Positions 26,452-35,397 of a DNA stretch of 64,000 bases are shown one piece after another; within the stretch, counting starts at the first letter, position 1, and each line of letters starts with the position of its first letter. This stretch comes from Tabrizicola_A sp964393035 (GTDB lineage: Bacteria > Pseudomonadota > Alphaproteobacteria > Rhodobacterales > Rhodobacteraceae): assembly GCA_964393035.1 (NCBI GenBank), contig CAYMRX010000002.1, forward strand, positions 404,126-468,125, in the 5' to 3' direction. The translations under genes and the position numbers were made by a program. A model generated the notes under the pieces. It worked only from the letters and a program-made list of their open reading frames with translations, was not told the DNA's origin and ran no database searches.

Positions 26452-26538
26452 TTTCATCTTGGCAAAAATACCCCCCGCGGAGCGTCCGACGCCAACCGTC
26501 GGGAGCCTCCGGCGGGGATATTTTCACCAAGATAAAGG
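26452..26538. repeat. Palindromic intergenic repeat, copy 1 (~86 bp)
   Basis: A long imperfect inverted repeat begins with TTTCATCTTGGCAAAAATAC and ends with GATATTTTCACCAAGATAAA, with GC-rich CCCCGCGGAGCGTCCG and CCTCCGGCGGGG blocks inside. Copy 2 is at 43213-43299. It starts 11 bp after the yidD stop and could act as a terminator-like 3' structure or a REP/BIME-type element. Its open frame would add false codons to ttcA. Confidence 0.85.
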
Positions 26539-26590
26539 ACTTTGCCGCGCGCCCGGTTTTATGCGAAGGGGGGCTAACTGCGAGGACATC

Positions 26591-27466
26591 ATGCTGGACG
26601 ACGATATTTCCGACGACATCCACCCGCTGTTTCACGGCGCGCCGAAGTCGACCGAGTTTCGCAAACTGCGCAAGCGGCTGGTGCAGAACGTGCGCGAGGC
26701 GATCGAAACCTATGGCATGATCGAACCCGGCGCGCGCTGGCTGGTCTGCCTGTCGGGCGGCAAGGACAGCTATACGCTGCTGTCCGTACTGACCGAATTG
26801 AAATGGCGCGGGCTTTTGCCTGTCGATCTTTTGGCCTGCAACCTTGATCAGGGCCAGCCCGGATTTCCGGCCACCGTTCTGCCAGAGTTCCTGTCACGCA
26901 TGGGTGTGCCGCATCGGATCGAATATCAGGATACCTATTCTGTCGTGACCTCGAAAATCGCGCCGGGGGGCACGATGTGTTCGCTGTGCTCGCGGCTGCG
27001 GCGGGGCAACCTTTATCGAATCGCCCGGGAAGAAGGCTGTTCGGCTGTGGTCTTGGGGCATCACCGCGACGACATACTGGAAACCTTTTTCATGAACCTG
27101 TTTCACGGCGGGCGACTTGCCACCATGCCGCCCAAACTGGTGAACGAGGAAGGCGATCTTTTCGTCTATCGCCCCTTGGCTTTCGTGCCCGAGGCGGATT
27201 GCGAGCGATTTGCCAAGGCGATGAGCTATCCCATCATTCCTTGCGATCTTTGCGGCAGTCAGGAAGGCTTGCAGCGGGCACAGGTGAAAAAGCTCTTGGA
27301 CGAATGGGAAGCCCGCAGCCCCGGCCGTCGTCAGGTGATGTTCCGCGCGCTGATGAATGTGCGTCCCTCGCATCTTGCGGATCCGGGCATTTTCGACTTT
27401 GCCGGGCTGCTGCGAGATATCTCGAAAGATACTGACAATCCTCCACAATTACGTCTTCGTGATTAA
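26591..27466 (+). CDS. ttcA: tRNA 2-thiocytidine(32) synthetase TtcA
   Basis: This 291-residue protein has an N-type PP-loop LVCLSGGKDSYTLLSVL (near residue 50), the iron-sulfur CxxC in MCSLCSRLRRG and a later Cys in CDLCGSQEGLQR. It activates and thiolates C32 of certain tRNAs using ATP and a 4Fe-4S cluster. The start at 26591 has GAGG six bases upstream; longer in-frame reading to 26459 runs through the palindromic repeat and is rejected. It stands alone between the repeat and the GGDEF/EAL gene. Confidence 0.93.
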   Translation: MLDDDISDDIHPLFHGAPKSTEFRKLRKRLVQNVREAIETYGMIEPGARWLVCLSGGKDSYTLLSVLTELKWRGLLPVDLLACNLDQGQPGFPATVLPEFLSRMGVPHRIEYQDTYSVVTSKIAPGGTMCSLCSRLRRGNLYRIAREEGCSAVVLGHHRDDILETFFMNLFHGGRLATMPPKLVNEEGDLFVYRPLAFVPEADCERFAKAMSYPIIPCDLCGSQEGLQRAQVKKLLDEWEARSPGRRQVMFRALMNVRPSHLADPGIFDFAGLLRDISKDTDNPPQLRLRD

Positions 27467-27539
27467 CAAAGCAGTCAGGCTTTTTGCCTAGCTTCGGCCA
27501 GCCGGGTGTCATTTTCCGGCCCGACCCGGAGACGCATTC

Positions 27540-29078
27540 ATGTCGCTGATTGCCAAACTTGCCCGTCCAGCCCGTGCGATTCCCGCATTTTTACGCCGTC
27601 CCGAGATGATTCTGTTTCTCCCCGCCATCACCCTTGCCGCCTTTTGGTTCGGGGGAGAGCGGGTGCTGGTGCTGGTCGCGCTGGCGGCCCCCTTGGCCTT
27701 TGCCCTAAGCGGCGCGCTGCGCCAATCCGAGCCGCCCGCCGCCCTTCCCGATGCGCTGGGGGGATTGGGCCTGCGCGGCCATGTCGTGGCGGTGCTGGAT
27801 GCCGTGCTGGATGATGGGCCGGTTTCCGGCAAGACCACGGCCTGTCTCGTGGTGCAGTTCGATGATGTTGACCAAGTGTTGGAGCGGGACGGCCGCGCCG
27901 CCCAGACCGAGGTCTTGGCCCGCAGCGCGGAACGGATTTGCTCCGCCTTGCGCAGTGGCGACATGGTTGCGCGGCTGGAAGGCGGGGGCTTTGCCATCGC
28001 GCTTGCTCCGGTGCGCCGGCTGGATCTGGAAACCGTGGTGCAGCTTTCCGCTCGGCTGCAAGCCGCCATCAATGTGCCGATCTCCCTGAACGCGCAACGG
28101 ATTTATGTCACCGCCTCGGTCGGTTTCTGCCTTGGCCAGCGGGCGCCGGAACCGCATGGCAAGGCGCTGTTGGATGCGGCCCAGATCGCCGCGGATGAGG
28201 CCCGGCGCCATGGACCTGGGGCCATTCGGGCCTATGCCCCGGAAATGGCCCGCCACCGCGCCGACCGCGAGGCCCTGCGCGGAGAGCTTGAGGCGGCCTT
28301 GGATGAGGGCCAGATTCGCGCCCATTTCCAACCGCAAATCTCGACCGACACCGGCGCCATCACCGGGTTTGAGGCCTTGGCCCGCTGGTATCACCCCGAG
28401 CGCGGCCTGATCCCGCCCGGTGATTTCCTGCCGATGATCGAGGATGCCGGCCTGTCAGAGCGCCTTGGCGAGGTGATGCTGTTCAACGCGCTGACCGCCA
28501 TAACCCGCTGGGACAAGGCCGGGTTTGATGTTCCGACCGTTGCGGTCAACTTCTCGGCCGCCGAATTGCGCAACCCCAAACTGGCGGAAAAACTGAAATG
28601 GGAGCTGGATCGTTTTGGCCTGCAACCCGCCCGGCTCTGCGTGGAAATACTGGAACATGTGGTTGCCGAAACCGACAATGACGTGATCGTGTCGAACATC
28701 GCGGCGCTGGCCCGGCTGGGCTGTGGCATTGATCTGGATGATTTCGGCACCGGGCATGCCTCGATCACCTCCATCCGCCGCTTTGCCGTGCGCCGCATCA
28801 AGATCGACCGCAGCTTTGTCACCAAGGTGGACGAGGATCGCGAACAGCAAAAGATGGTCGCGGCCATCCTGTCGATGGCCGAGCGGCTGGGCCTTGCCTC
28901 CCTGGCCGAGGGCGTCGAAACCCCCGGTGAGCATGCCATGCTGGCCCAGCTTGGCTGTGGCGATGTCCAAGGGTTTGGAATTGCCCGCCCCATGCCCGTG
29001 GATGAGACGATGGACTGGATCGAGCGCCATCGTGCCCGGCCCGTGGCCGCACCCCGCATCGGCTATCGCGCGCGTTGA
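27540..29078 (+). CDS. GGDEF/EAL protein with degenerate GGDEF, probable c-di-GMP phosphodiesterase
   Basis: This 512-residue protein has two hydrophobic segments (residues ~23-60), then a GGDEF-like domain whose signature reads RLEGGGFAIAL, so cyclase activity is not expected. The EAL domain keeps FEALARW, the NFSA metal ligand, EILEHVV, DLDDFGTGHAS, KIDRSFV, EGVET and QGFGIARPMP, which are the residues needed for hydrolysis of c-di-GMP. The degenerate GGDEF may sense GTP. It sits between ttcA and yidC with no obvious operon partner and is predicted to be anchored in the inner membrane. Confidence 0.9.
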   Translation: MSLIAKLARPARAIPAFLRRPEMILFLPAITLAAFWFGGERVLVLVALAAPLAFALSGALRQSEPPAALPDALGGLGLRGHVVAVLDAVLDDGPVSGKTTACLVVQFDDVDQVLERDGRAAQTEVLARSAERICSALRSGDMVARLEGGGFAIALAPVRRLDLETVVQLSARLQAAINVPISLNAQRIYVTASVGFCLGQRAPEPHGKALLDAAQIAADEARRHGPGAIRAYAPEMARHRADREALRGELEAALDEGQIRAHFQPQISTDTGAITGFEALARWYHPERGLIPPGDFLPMIEDAGLSERLGEVMLFNALTAITRWDKAGFDVPTVAVNFSAAELRNPKLAEKLKWELDRFGLQPARLCVEILEHVVAETDNDVIVSNIAALARLGCGIDLDDFGTGHASITSIRRFAVRRIKIDRSFVTKVDEDREQQKMVAAILSMAERLGLASLAEGVETPGEHAMLAQLGCGDVQGFGIARPMPVDETMDWIERHRARPVAAPRIGYRAR

Positions 29079-29205
29079 CCTTCTGGCCAGCCGGGGTTGC
29101 AAAACCCGGCCGAAGTCACGCTTTCCTTGGCCCCATCACGGGAAACCGCTTGACCTTTTGCCGCCTCTGGCGTTGAACCAGCCGGACCTTTGAACAGGAA
29201 TGGTG

Positions 29206-31029
29206 GTGGTCCAGATGGACGATCAGAACAAAAATCTCATCCTTGCGACCGCACTCAGCTTTCTGGTGATCCTTGCCTGGTTCGTCGGCGGGCCGATGCT
29301 GTTCCCACAGTGGTTCCCGGAAGAAACCGCGACCGAGCAGGCCGCCGCGCCAGAGGCCAGTGTCCCTGTCACGGCCGAAAGCCAGCCCGCGGCAACCTCC
29401 GCTGCGGCAGAGCCGACGCCCGAGGCAGCGCGCCTGACCATCGACACGCCCAAACTGTCGGGCACCCTGTCGCTTGCAGGCGGGCGGATTGACGATCTGT
29501 CCCTGAAAACCTACCGCGAAACCATCGACCCGACCTCGCCCGAGGTGCGGCTTTTGTCGCCAGTGGGCAAGGATCATCCCTATTACGCCGTTTTCGGCTG
29601 GCTGGCGGGCAACGGGCTTGAGCCGACGGATGTGCCCGACACCAAAACCCTGTGGACGGCCACTTCGGGCAGCACGCTGGCCCCCGGCCAGCCCGTGACC
29701 CTTGAATGGCAAAACACCAAGGGCCTGACCTTTGTGCGCACCCTGTCTGTGGACGAGAACTTCATGTTCACCGTCACCGACAAGGTGCAGAACAAAGGCA
29801 CCGCCGAGGCGCGGCTTGCGCCCTATGGCATCGTCGCCCGCCATGGGCTGCCCAAGCTGCAAGGCACCTATGTCGTGCATGAGGGCCTGATCCGCCGCAC
29901 CGACGGCACCTTTGGCGAGGTTGACTATGCCGATTTCGCTGATTTCGACCTGGCCGAAGGCGAAAGCCTGCCCGCAGACAAGGTCGATGCCACCACCGAT
30001 GGCTGGATTGGCTTTACCGATCACTACTGGATGACCACCCTTGTCCCCGAACAGGGCAAGCCGTGGAAATCCGTCGCCCGCTATGTGCCGCAAAACGACA
30101 TCTATCAGGCCGAAATCAATCACGACGTGATGGCCATCGCCCCCGGCGCATCGGCCGAGGTGACGACGCGGCTTTATGCCGGGGCCAAGGAATGGGACAC
30201 CATCCGCGCCTATCAGAACGACCACGGCATCGCGGGCTTCATCGACGCCATCGACTGGGGCTGGTTCTACTTCTTCACCAAGCCGATTTTCTGGCTGTTG
30301 CACCACCTGCATGGGCTGATCGGCAACATGGGTCTGGCGATCATCGCCCTGACCTTTGTGCTGAAACTGATCGTGCTGCCGCTGGCTTACAAATCCTATG
30401 TCTCCATGGCGCGGATGAAAGAGTTGCAGCCCGAGATGGAGGCGCTGAAAGAGCGCGCCGGTGAGGACAAGCAAAAGCTGCAAAAGGAAATGATGCAGCT
30501 TTACAAGGACAAAAAGGTTAACCCCGCCGCGGGCTGCCTGCCGATCCTGATTCAGATCCCGATCTTCTATGCGCTGTTCAAGGTGATTTCGAACACGCTG
30601 GAACTGCGGCACGCCGCGTTCTTCGGCTGGCTGAATGACCTCTCCGGGCCGGACAGCTCGTCGCTTTACAACCTTTTCGGCCTGATGCCTTGGGATGCGC
30701 CCGCCGCAGGCTCGCTGACCCATATGATCTTTATCGGCATCCTGCCGATCATTCTGGGCATCACCATGTGGCTGCAACAGAAACTGAACCCGGCCCCCAC
30801 CGACCCGGTTCAACAGCAGATCTTCGCCTGGATGCCTTGGGTCTTCATGTTCATGATGTCGACCTTCGCCTCGGGCCTCATCATCTACTGGATCGCCAAC
30901 AACACGATCACCTTCGCCCAGCAATACCTTATCATGGCAAGCCACGGCAAAAGGCCCGACATCTTTGGCAACATCAAGTCCAGCGCGAAAAAGCCGGTCG
31001 CTGTGACGGACAAGAGCCACAAGAAATGA
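29206..31029 (+). CDS. yidC: Membrane protein insertase YidC
   Basis: This Oxa1/YidC insertase of just over 600 residues has an N-terminal helix (NLILATALSFLVILAWFV), a large periplasmic beta domain (~residues 60-340) and the conserved core with five helices, including GNMGLAIIALTFVLKLIVLP and AAGCLPILIQIPIFYALFKV. It inserts inner-membrane proteins alone or with SecYEG. GTG 29206 has AGGAA five bases upstream; ATG 29200 and ATG 29215 (the family-like MDDQNKN start) are alternatives. The stop overlaps the MOSC gene by 4 bp. Confidence 0.94.
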   Translation: MVQMDDQNKNLILATALSFLVILAWFVGGPMLFPQWFPEETATEQAAAPEASVPVTAESQPAATSAAAEPTPEAARLTIDTPKLSGTLSLAGGRIDDLSLKTYRETIDPTSPEVRLLSPVGKDHPYYAVFGWLAGNGLEPTDVPDTKTLWTATSGSTLAPGQPVTLEWQNTKGLTFVRTLSVDENFMFTVTDKVQNKGTAEARLAPYGIVARHGLPKLQGTYVVHEGLIRRTDGTFGEVDYADFADFDLAEGESLPADKVDATTDGWIGFTDHYWMTTLVPEQGKPWKSVARYVPQNDIYQAEINHDVMAIAPGASAEVTTRLYAGAKEWDTIRAYQNDHGIAGFIDAIDWGWFYFFTKPIFWLLHHLHGLIGNMGLAIIALTFVLKLIVLPLAYKSYVSMARMKELQPEMEALKERAGEDKQKLQKEMMQLYKDKKVNPAAGCLPILIQIPIFYALFKVISNTLELRHAAFFGWLNDLSGPDSSSLYNLFGLMPWDAPAAGSLTHMIFIGILPIILGITMWLQQKLNPAPTDPVQQQIFAWMPWVFMFMMSTFASGLIIYWIANNTITFAQQYLIMASHGKRPDIFGNIKSSAKKPVAVTDKSHKK

Positions 31030-31772
31030 CCGGACGGCTGGCACAGATCTGCCGCCACCCGATCAAGGGACACGGACGCGAAACCCTCGCGTCCGTTCGT
31101 CTTTTGGCGGGCGCCTGCCTGCCCTGGGATCGGCACTGGGCCGTGGCCCATGACGCCGCACGGCTGGAGCCGGGCTGGAACCCTTGCGTCAATTTTGCAC
31201 GCGGCGCCAAAGCACCCGGGCTGATGGCGATCAGCAGCACCCTTGACGAGGCGACCGCCACCGTCACGCTGCGCCACCCTGACCGTGGCGAACTCCGGTT
31301 TCGCCCCGACGACCCTGCCGATTTGGCGGCTTTTCTGGATTGGGTCCGCCCCCTGAACCCGGAAAACCGGGCGCAACCCAAGGCCATCGTGACCGCCGGA
31401 CGCGGCATGACCGACAGCGATTTTCCGTCCGTTTCGATCCTGTCCACGGCCTCGCTGGCTGATCTTTCGGCGCGGATGGGGCAAGATCTGTCGCCGCACC
31501 GTTGGCGCGGCAATCTGTGGCTGGATGGCGCCGCGCCATGGGCGGAATTTGACTGGATCGGCCGCACCATCCGCATTGGTGGCGCAAGCCTGCGCATCGA
31601 CGAACGCATCACCCGGTGCAATGCAACCAAGGTGAACCCCGAAACCGGTATCTCCGATGCCGATACCCTCTCTGCCTTGGAACGCGCTTTTGGCCATCAG
31701 GATTTCGGCGTTTACGCCACGGTGATCGAAAGCGGCCCCATCGCAACCGGTGATGACTGGAGCCTGACATGA
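31026..31772 (+). CDS. MOSC-domain protein
   Basis: This 248-residue protein has an N-terminal MOSC_N-like beta-barrel (LAQICRHPIKGHGRETLASV) and a MOSC domain with HRWRGNLWLDG and the conserved cysteine in ITRCNATKVNPETG. MOSC proteins bind sulfur or handle molybdenum cofactor substrates; this one has no fused partner domain. It is coupled by ATGA overlaps to yidC upstream and engB downstream, a gene order common in Rhodobacterales, but the reason for the linkage is not known. Confidence 0.87.
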   Translation: MTGRLAQICRHPIKGHGRETLASVRLLAGACLPWDRHWAVAHDAARLEPGWNPCVNFARGAKAPGLMAISSTLDEATATVTLRHPDRGELRFRPDDPADLAAFLDWVRPLNPENRAQPKAIVTAGRGMTDSDFPSVSILSTASLADLSARMGQDLSPHRWRGNLWLDGAAPWAEFDWIGRTIRIGGASLRIDERITRCNATKVNPETGISDADTLSALERAFGHQDFGVYATVIESGPIATGDDWSLT

Positions 31773-32422
31773 GCCAAATGCAATTCACCCTTGCGGAGGA
31801 GCCTGAATTCGGGGCCCGCGAGAAAGGCCGCCTGCTGTTTGCCGGCCCGGTCGATTTCGTCAAAGGCGTGGTCGCCATGTCGGGTCTGCCGCCCGCTGAC
31901 CGGCTGGAGGTGTGCTTCGCGGGGCGATCCAACGTCGGGAAGTCCAGCCTTATCAATGCGCTGACGGGTCGCAAAACGCTGGCCCGCGCCTCGAACACGC
32001 CGGGCCGGACGCAGGAGATCAACTATTTCGCCTTGGGCGAGGAACGCTATCTCGTTGACTTGCCCGGCTATGGCTATGCCGAGGCGCCGCTGGCCATCGT
32101 CGCCAAGTGGCAAGCACTTTTGAAGCAATATCTTGCCGGACGGCAAACCCTGCGCCGGGCCTTTGTGCTGATCGACGCCCGGCATGGGGTCAAGGCGGTG
32201 GATGAGGAGATTTTGAAGCTTCTCGACCGGTCCGCCGTGACCTATCAGGCCGTGTTGACCAAGGTTGACAAGATCAACCGCGCCGAACGCGAAGCGGTGA
32301 TCGAACAGGTGAAGGGCGCGCTGGCCAAGCACCCGGCAGCTTATCCCGAGATTATCGTGACCAGCTCCGAAAAGGGCGAAGGGATCGAAACCCTGCGCGC
32401 CGTCATCGCCACGATGGTATAA
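31769..32422 (+). CDS. engB: Ribosome biogenesis GTPase EngB (YihA/YsxC)
   Basis: This 217-residue small GTPase has G1 AGRSNVGKSSLINALTG, G3 LVDLPGYGYA, G4 VLTKVDKI and the C-terminal TSSEKGEGIETL. It is required for late large-subunit assembly in many bacteria. The ATG overlaps the MOSC stop by 4 bp. It is the last gene of the plus-strand yidC-MOSC-engB unit and converges on the SixA-type gene with only 5 bp between. Confidence 0.94.
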   Translation: MSQMQFTLAEEPEFGAREKGRLLFAGPVDFVKGVVAMSGLPPADRLEVCFAGRSNVGKSSLINALTGRKTLARASNTPGRTQEINYFALGEERYLVDLPGYGYAEAPLAIVAKWQALLKQYLAGRQTLRRAFVLIDARHGVKAVDEEILKLLDRSAVTYQAVLTKVDKINRAEREAVIEQVKGALAKHPAAYPEIIVTSSEKGEGIETLRAVIATMV

Positions 32423-32427
32423 GCGCC

Positions 32428-32931
32428 TTAGGCGACAATCTCGCGCGGGACGATGAAATCCACCGTGACGCCCTGACCAAAGCTGATATCGGCCCAGCTT
32501 TCGGCAGAAAAATCAACGACCAGCGTCGCGCCGGTGGGGTATTTGCGGAAATCCTGGCTGATCGGGGTTTTCGACACCAGACGATGCGCAAATTCGGCAA
32601 TGCCGGGGTTATGGCCGATCATCATGACCGTATCGGCCCTGGCATGGCGCAGCACCGCCAGCATGACATCCGGCCCGGCATGGTAAAGCGCGGGCTTCAA
32701 CTCCAGTACGGGGGCACCGGGCAGCGCGGGGGCAATGCCGGAAAACGTGGCGCGGGTGCGCACCGCGTCGGAACACAGCACCTCGCCCGGCGCATGCCCG
32801 CGCGAGGCAAGCCACTGGCCCAGATCCGCCGCGGCCGTCTTGCCGCGCTCGTTCAGCGGGCGGTCATGGTCGCTCATCAGCGGGTCATCCCAGCTTGATT
32901 TTGCATGCCGTGTCAGGATCAAGCGCTTCAT
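32428..32931 (-). CDS. SixA-type histidine phosphatase
   Basis: This 167-residue histidine phosphatase has the catalytic LILTRHAKSSW near the N-terminus and the second His in VMMIGHNPGI. SixA proteins remove phosphate from histidine phosphotransfer domains; the target here is unknown. The start at 32931 sits in an ATGA overlap with the ferredoxin-like gene stop, and upstream in-frame codons belong to that gene's shadow. The two genes are translationally coupled. Confidence 0.88.
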   Translation of the reverse strand: MKRLILTRHAKSSWDDPLMSDHDRPLNERGKTAAADLGQWLASRGHAPGEVLCSDAVRTRATFSGIAPALPGAPVLELKPALYHAGPDVMLAVLRHARADTVMMIGHNPGIAEFAHRLVSKTPISQDFRKYPTGATLVVDFSAESWADISFGQGVTVDFIVPREIVA

Positions 32932-33611
32932 TTGTGGAATTGCCCCATGTGATAGGCCGACTGTTCCGGCATCCTTGCATAGGTTACCGACACCGGGCAA
33001 GCACGGCGCACCATGCAGCCCGCTTTCATGCAATCGCGGTCGCCTGCGGCGAGGTAGGCATGGCACGCGGGCACATCATAGCCGCCCTCGCCCAGCGCGG
33101 CCGCGGGGCAAGCGGCAAGGCAGGGCTTGGCGCAGGCATCGCAAGGCTTGGTCGCCGCAGGCGGAACAGCCACCACCTCTTTGATCGCCAAGGCCCCGCG
33201 AAAACTGACCATCAACCCTTGCGTCGCCTGCACCAGCAGCCGGACCGGGCTGTCCCAAACCCGCCCCGTCCGCAGCGCCCATTGGTAGAAAGGGTGATAG
33301 GGCGGCCCACCAAAAGGGAACAGCGCCTTGGCGCCGATGTCACAGGCCACGCTTCCGATCACCCGGCGCGACCAGCGGTCAATCGGATCAGGCGCGCCAT
33401 CCCATTCGGGTTGCGCGGTGACATGCGGCCAAAAGCCCGGCTCTTTCAGGCCGATCAACAGCAGGGTTCGGGTGCCGAGAGGCAGGGCGGGGTCGTCCTC
33501 GGCGTGAAACCCACCAAGGATTTCAAGCTGATGCGCCGCCAGCCTTGCCTCTATCGCCGAAAGGGCAGCATCAGCGCCCAGCCCAGCCGTGAAGGGGTGT
33601 CGTCCTGCCAT
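32928..33611 (-). CDS. Ferredoxin-like protein with C-terminal 4Fe-4S cysteines
   Basis: This 227-residue protein has a QueG-like N-terminal part (LLLIGLKEPGFWPHV) and C-terminal cysteine clusters CDACAKPCLAACP and DCMKAGCMVRRACPVS, which fit one or two 4Fe-4S centres. It lacks the cobalamin-binding arrangement expected of true epoxyqueuosine reductase, so the electron partner and substrate are open. It overlaps the sterol-desaturase-type gene by 61 bp, an unusually long overlap, and SixA by 4 bp. The ATG at 33611 has AGGG nearby and no downstream start keeps the conserved region. Confidence 0.75.
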   Translation of the reverse strand: MAGRHPFTAGLGADAALSAIEARLAAHQLEILGGFHAEDDPALPLGTRTLLLIGLKEPGFWPHVTAQPEWDGAPDPIDRWSRRVIGSVACDIGAKALFPFGGPPYHPFYQWALRTGRVWDSPVRLLVQATQGLMVSFRGALAIKEVVAVPPAATKPCDACAKPCLAACPAAALGEGGYDVPACHAYLAAGDRDCMKAGCMVRRACPVSVTYARMPEQSAYHMGQFHK

Positions 33612-34342
33612 TGCAGCCCTACCACCATTTTGTCATGCCCGCCCTCAGGCATAGGCCGATAAGTGCGGAAAATCCTGTCCCAAACCGACAGGGCAAAGCC
33701 ATAATTGCTGTCATGCTCATGCCGGTGGATCGAATGATGGACCCGGTGCATATCGGGCGTCACCAAAACCAGCCGCAGCATACGGTCGAGCCACAAGGGC
33801 AGCCGGAGGTTGGAATGGCTGAATATGGCCGTGCCATTCAGGATCACCTCGAACAGAACCACCGCTATCGCTTGCGGCCCCAACAGGTAAACCAGCCCGA
33901 TTTTCAGAAACATCGAGGCGAGGATTTCCACCGGATGAAACCGCAGGGCCGTTGTCACATCAAAATCGCGGTCGGCATGGTGGACGCGGTGAAAGCGCCA
34001 GAAGACTGGCACTTTGTGGGTTACCAGATGCTGGGCCCAAATCGCCAGATCCAGCAACAGGATCGCGGCAAGAACCTCAACCAAAAGCGGCCAATCCAAG
34101 AGATTGAACAGGCCCCAGCCCATGCGCCATGCATCAATGGCCGCCCCCACAGCCAGAAATGGCAAGGCAACGGCCAAGGCGCGCAAGGTCAGCGCATCGA
34201 GAACCACAAGGGACAGATTGGTGAACCAGCGGGAGCTGCGCGGCTGGCATCGCGGGCGGCGGGGGGCCAGAGCCTCAAGCCCCGCGAAAAGCGCAAACAG
34301 CACCAGAAACACCGAAAGCCGCAGGATCATTTCATATTGCAT
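33551..34342 (-). CDS. Sterol desaturase/fatty acid hydroxylase-type di-iron membrane protein
   Basis: This 263-residue membrane protein has the His-box set of the family: QHLVTHKVP (HxxxH), RVHHAD (HxxHH) and DMHRVHHSIHRHEHDSNYG. These bind two irons for oxygen-dependent hydroxylation of a lipid. Four to five membrane helices surround them. Substrates in this family include sterols, carotenoids, ornithine lipids and fatty acids, and nothing here decides. Its 3' end overlaps the ferredoxin-like gene, which could supply electrons; that link is an inference from position. Confidence 0.85.
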   Translation of the reverse strand: MQYEMILRLSVFLVLFALFAGLEALAPRRPRCQPRSSRWFTNLSLVVLDALTLRALAVALPFLAVGAAIDAWRMGWGLFNLLDWPLLVEVLAAILLLDLAIWAQHLVTHKVPVFWRFHRVHHADRDFDVTTALRFHPVEILASMFLKIGLVYLLGPQAIAVVLFEVILNGTAIFSHSNLRLPLWLDRMLRLVLVTPDMHRVHHSIHRHEHDSNYGFALSVWDRIFRTYRPMPEGGHDKMVVGLQWQDDTPSRLGWALMLPFRR

Positions 34343-34391
34343 GGCCCCTCACATTCCATTTTACGAACGTAAGGGGCGCAGCACGAAATAT

Positions 34392-35291
34392 CTAGCGCTT
34401 CACATGCGGCTTGACGCGCGGCGCGGTGGAGCGGATCTGGCTGCCCGCGCCGTGATCGGTGAACAGTTCCAACAGGCAGGCGTTCGGCACCTTGCCATCC
34501 AGGATCGTCACCGCGCGCGTGCCCTTGTCCAGGGCCATCAGCGCGGTTTCCGTTTTCGGAATCATCCCGCCGGAAATCACGCCATCAGCGGTCATCTGGC
34601 GAATTTCCTCGGGCGTGATCTGGGTCATGACCTGTCCGCTGGCATCCTTGACGCCCGGCACATCGGTCAGCAACAGCAGACGATCGGCCTGCAAGGCCCC
34701 GGCAATTGCGCCTGCGGCGGTGTCGCCGTTGACGTTGAACGTCTCATTGTCGGCCATGCCGGTGCCGACCGGCGCAATCACCGGGATGATCCCGGCCTTG
34801 TAAAGGTCGCGCAGCACCTGCACGTTCATCTCGATCGGACGGCCGACATAGCCAAGCTCCGGATCATCCGCCTCGCAGACCATCAGGTCATCGTCCTTGC
34901 CGGAAATCCCCACCGCCCGGCCACCGGCATCCATGATCGCCTGTACGATGCGCTTGTTCACAAGGCCCGAGAGGATCATCTCGACCACCTGCACGGTGGC
35001 CTTGTCAGTCACCCGCTTGCCACGCACGAATTCCGACTTGATCCCCAGCTTCGTCAGCATGTCGTTGATCATCGGCCCACCGCCATGCACCACGACCGGG
35101 TTCACCCCCACCTGGCGCATCAGCACGATATCGCGGGCAAATTCGGCCATCGCGGCATCATCGCCCATGGCATTGCCGCCGAATTTCACCACCACAACGG
35201 CCCCTTCAAAACGCTGCAAATAGGGCAGCGCCTCGGACAACATTTTCGCGGTCGTCTTGGCGTCTTCGACGGTCAGGGTTTGCTTTTCCAT
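34392..35291 (-). CDS. argB: Acetylglutamate kinase
   Basis: This 299-residue amino acid kinase has VVVKFGGNAMG (near residue 30), VVVHGGGPMINDML (arginine/NAG site), FNVNGDTAAGAIAGAL and LLLLTDVPGV. It phosphorylates N-acetylglutamate in arginine synthesis and is usually feedback-inhibited by arginine; the N-terminal helix needed for hexamers is present (TAKMLSEALPYLQRF). ATG 35291 has AGGAG seven bases upstream. A longer frame to 35399 runs into the intergenic region and is rejected. It is divergent from the SDR gene. Confidence 0.95.
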   Translation of the reverse strand: MEKQTLTVEDAKTTAKMLSEALPYLQRFEGAVVVVKFGGNAMGDDAAMAEFARDIVLMRQVGVNPVVVHGGGPMINDMLTKLGIKSEFVRGKRVTDKATVQVVEMILSGLVNKRIVQAIMDAGGRAVGISGKDDDLMVCEADDPELGYVGRPIEMNVQVLRDLYKAGIIPVIAPVGTGMADNETFNVNGDTAAGAIAGALQADRLLLLTDVPGVKDASGQVMTQITPEEIRQMTADGVISGGMIPKTETALMALDKGTRAVTILDGKVPNACLLELFTDHGAGSQIRSTAPRVKPHVKR

Positions 35292-35397
35292 GGCGGGACT
35301 CCTGTCTTTCCCGCCCCATAGGACTTTTCCAAGCCCATGCCAAGCATTGCTTGCGCATGGCGCGGATTGGCCTAAGTTGCGGGCCAAGAGGTGCCTC

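Noticed and set aside
26459..26590. N-terminal extension of TtcA
   Set aside because: The extra codons lie in the palindromic repeat, and ATG 26591 has its own ribosome site and a family-like start.
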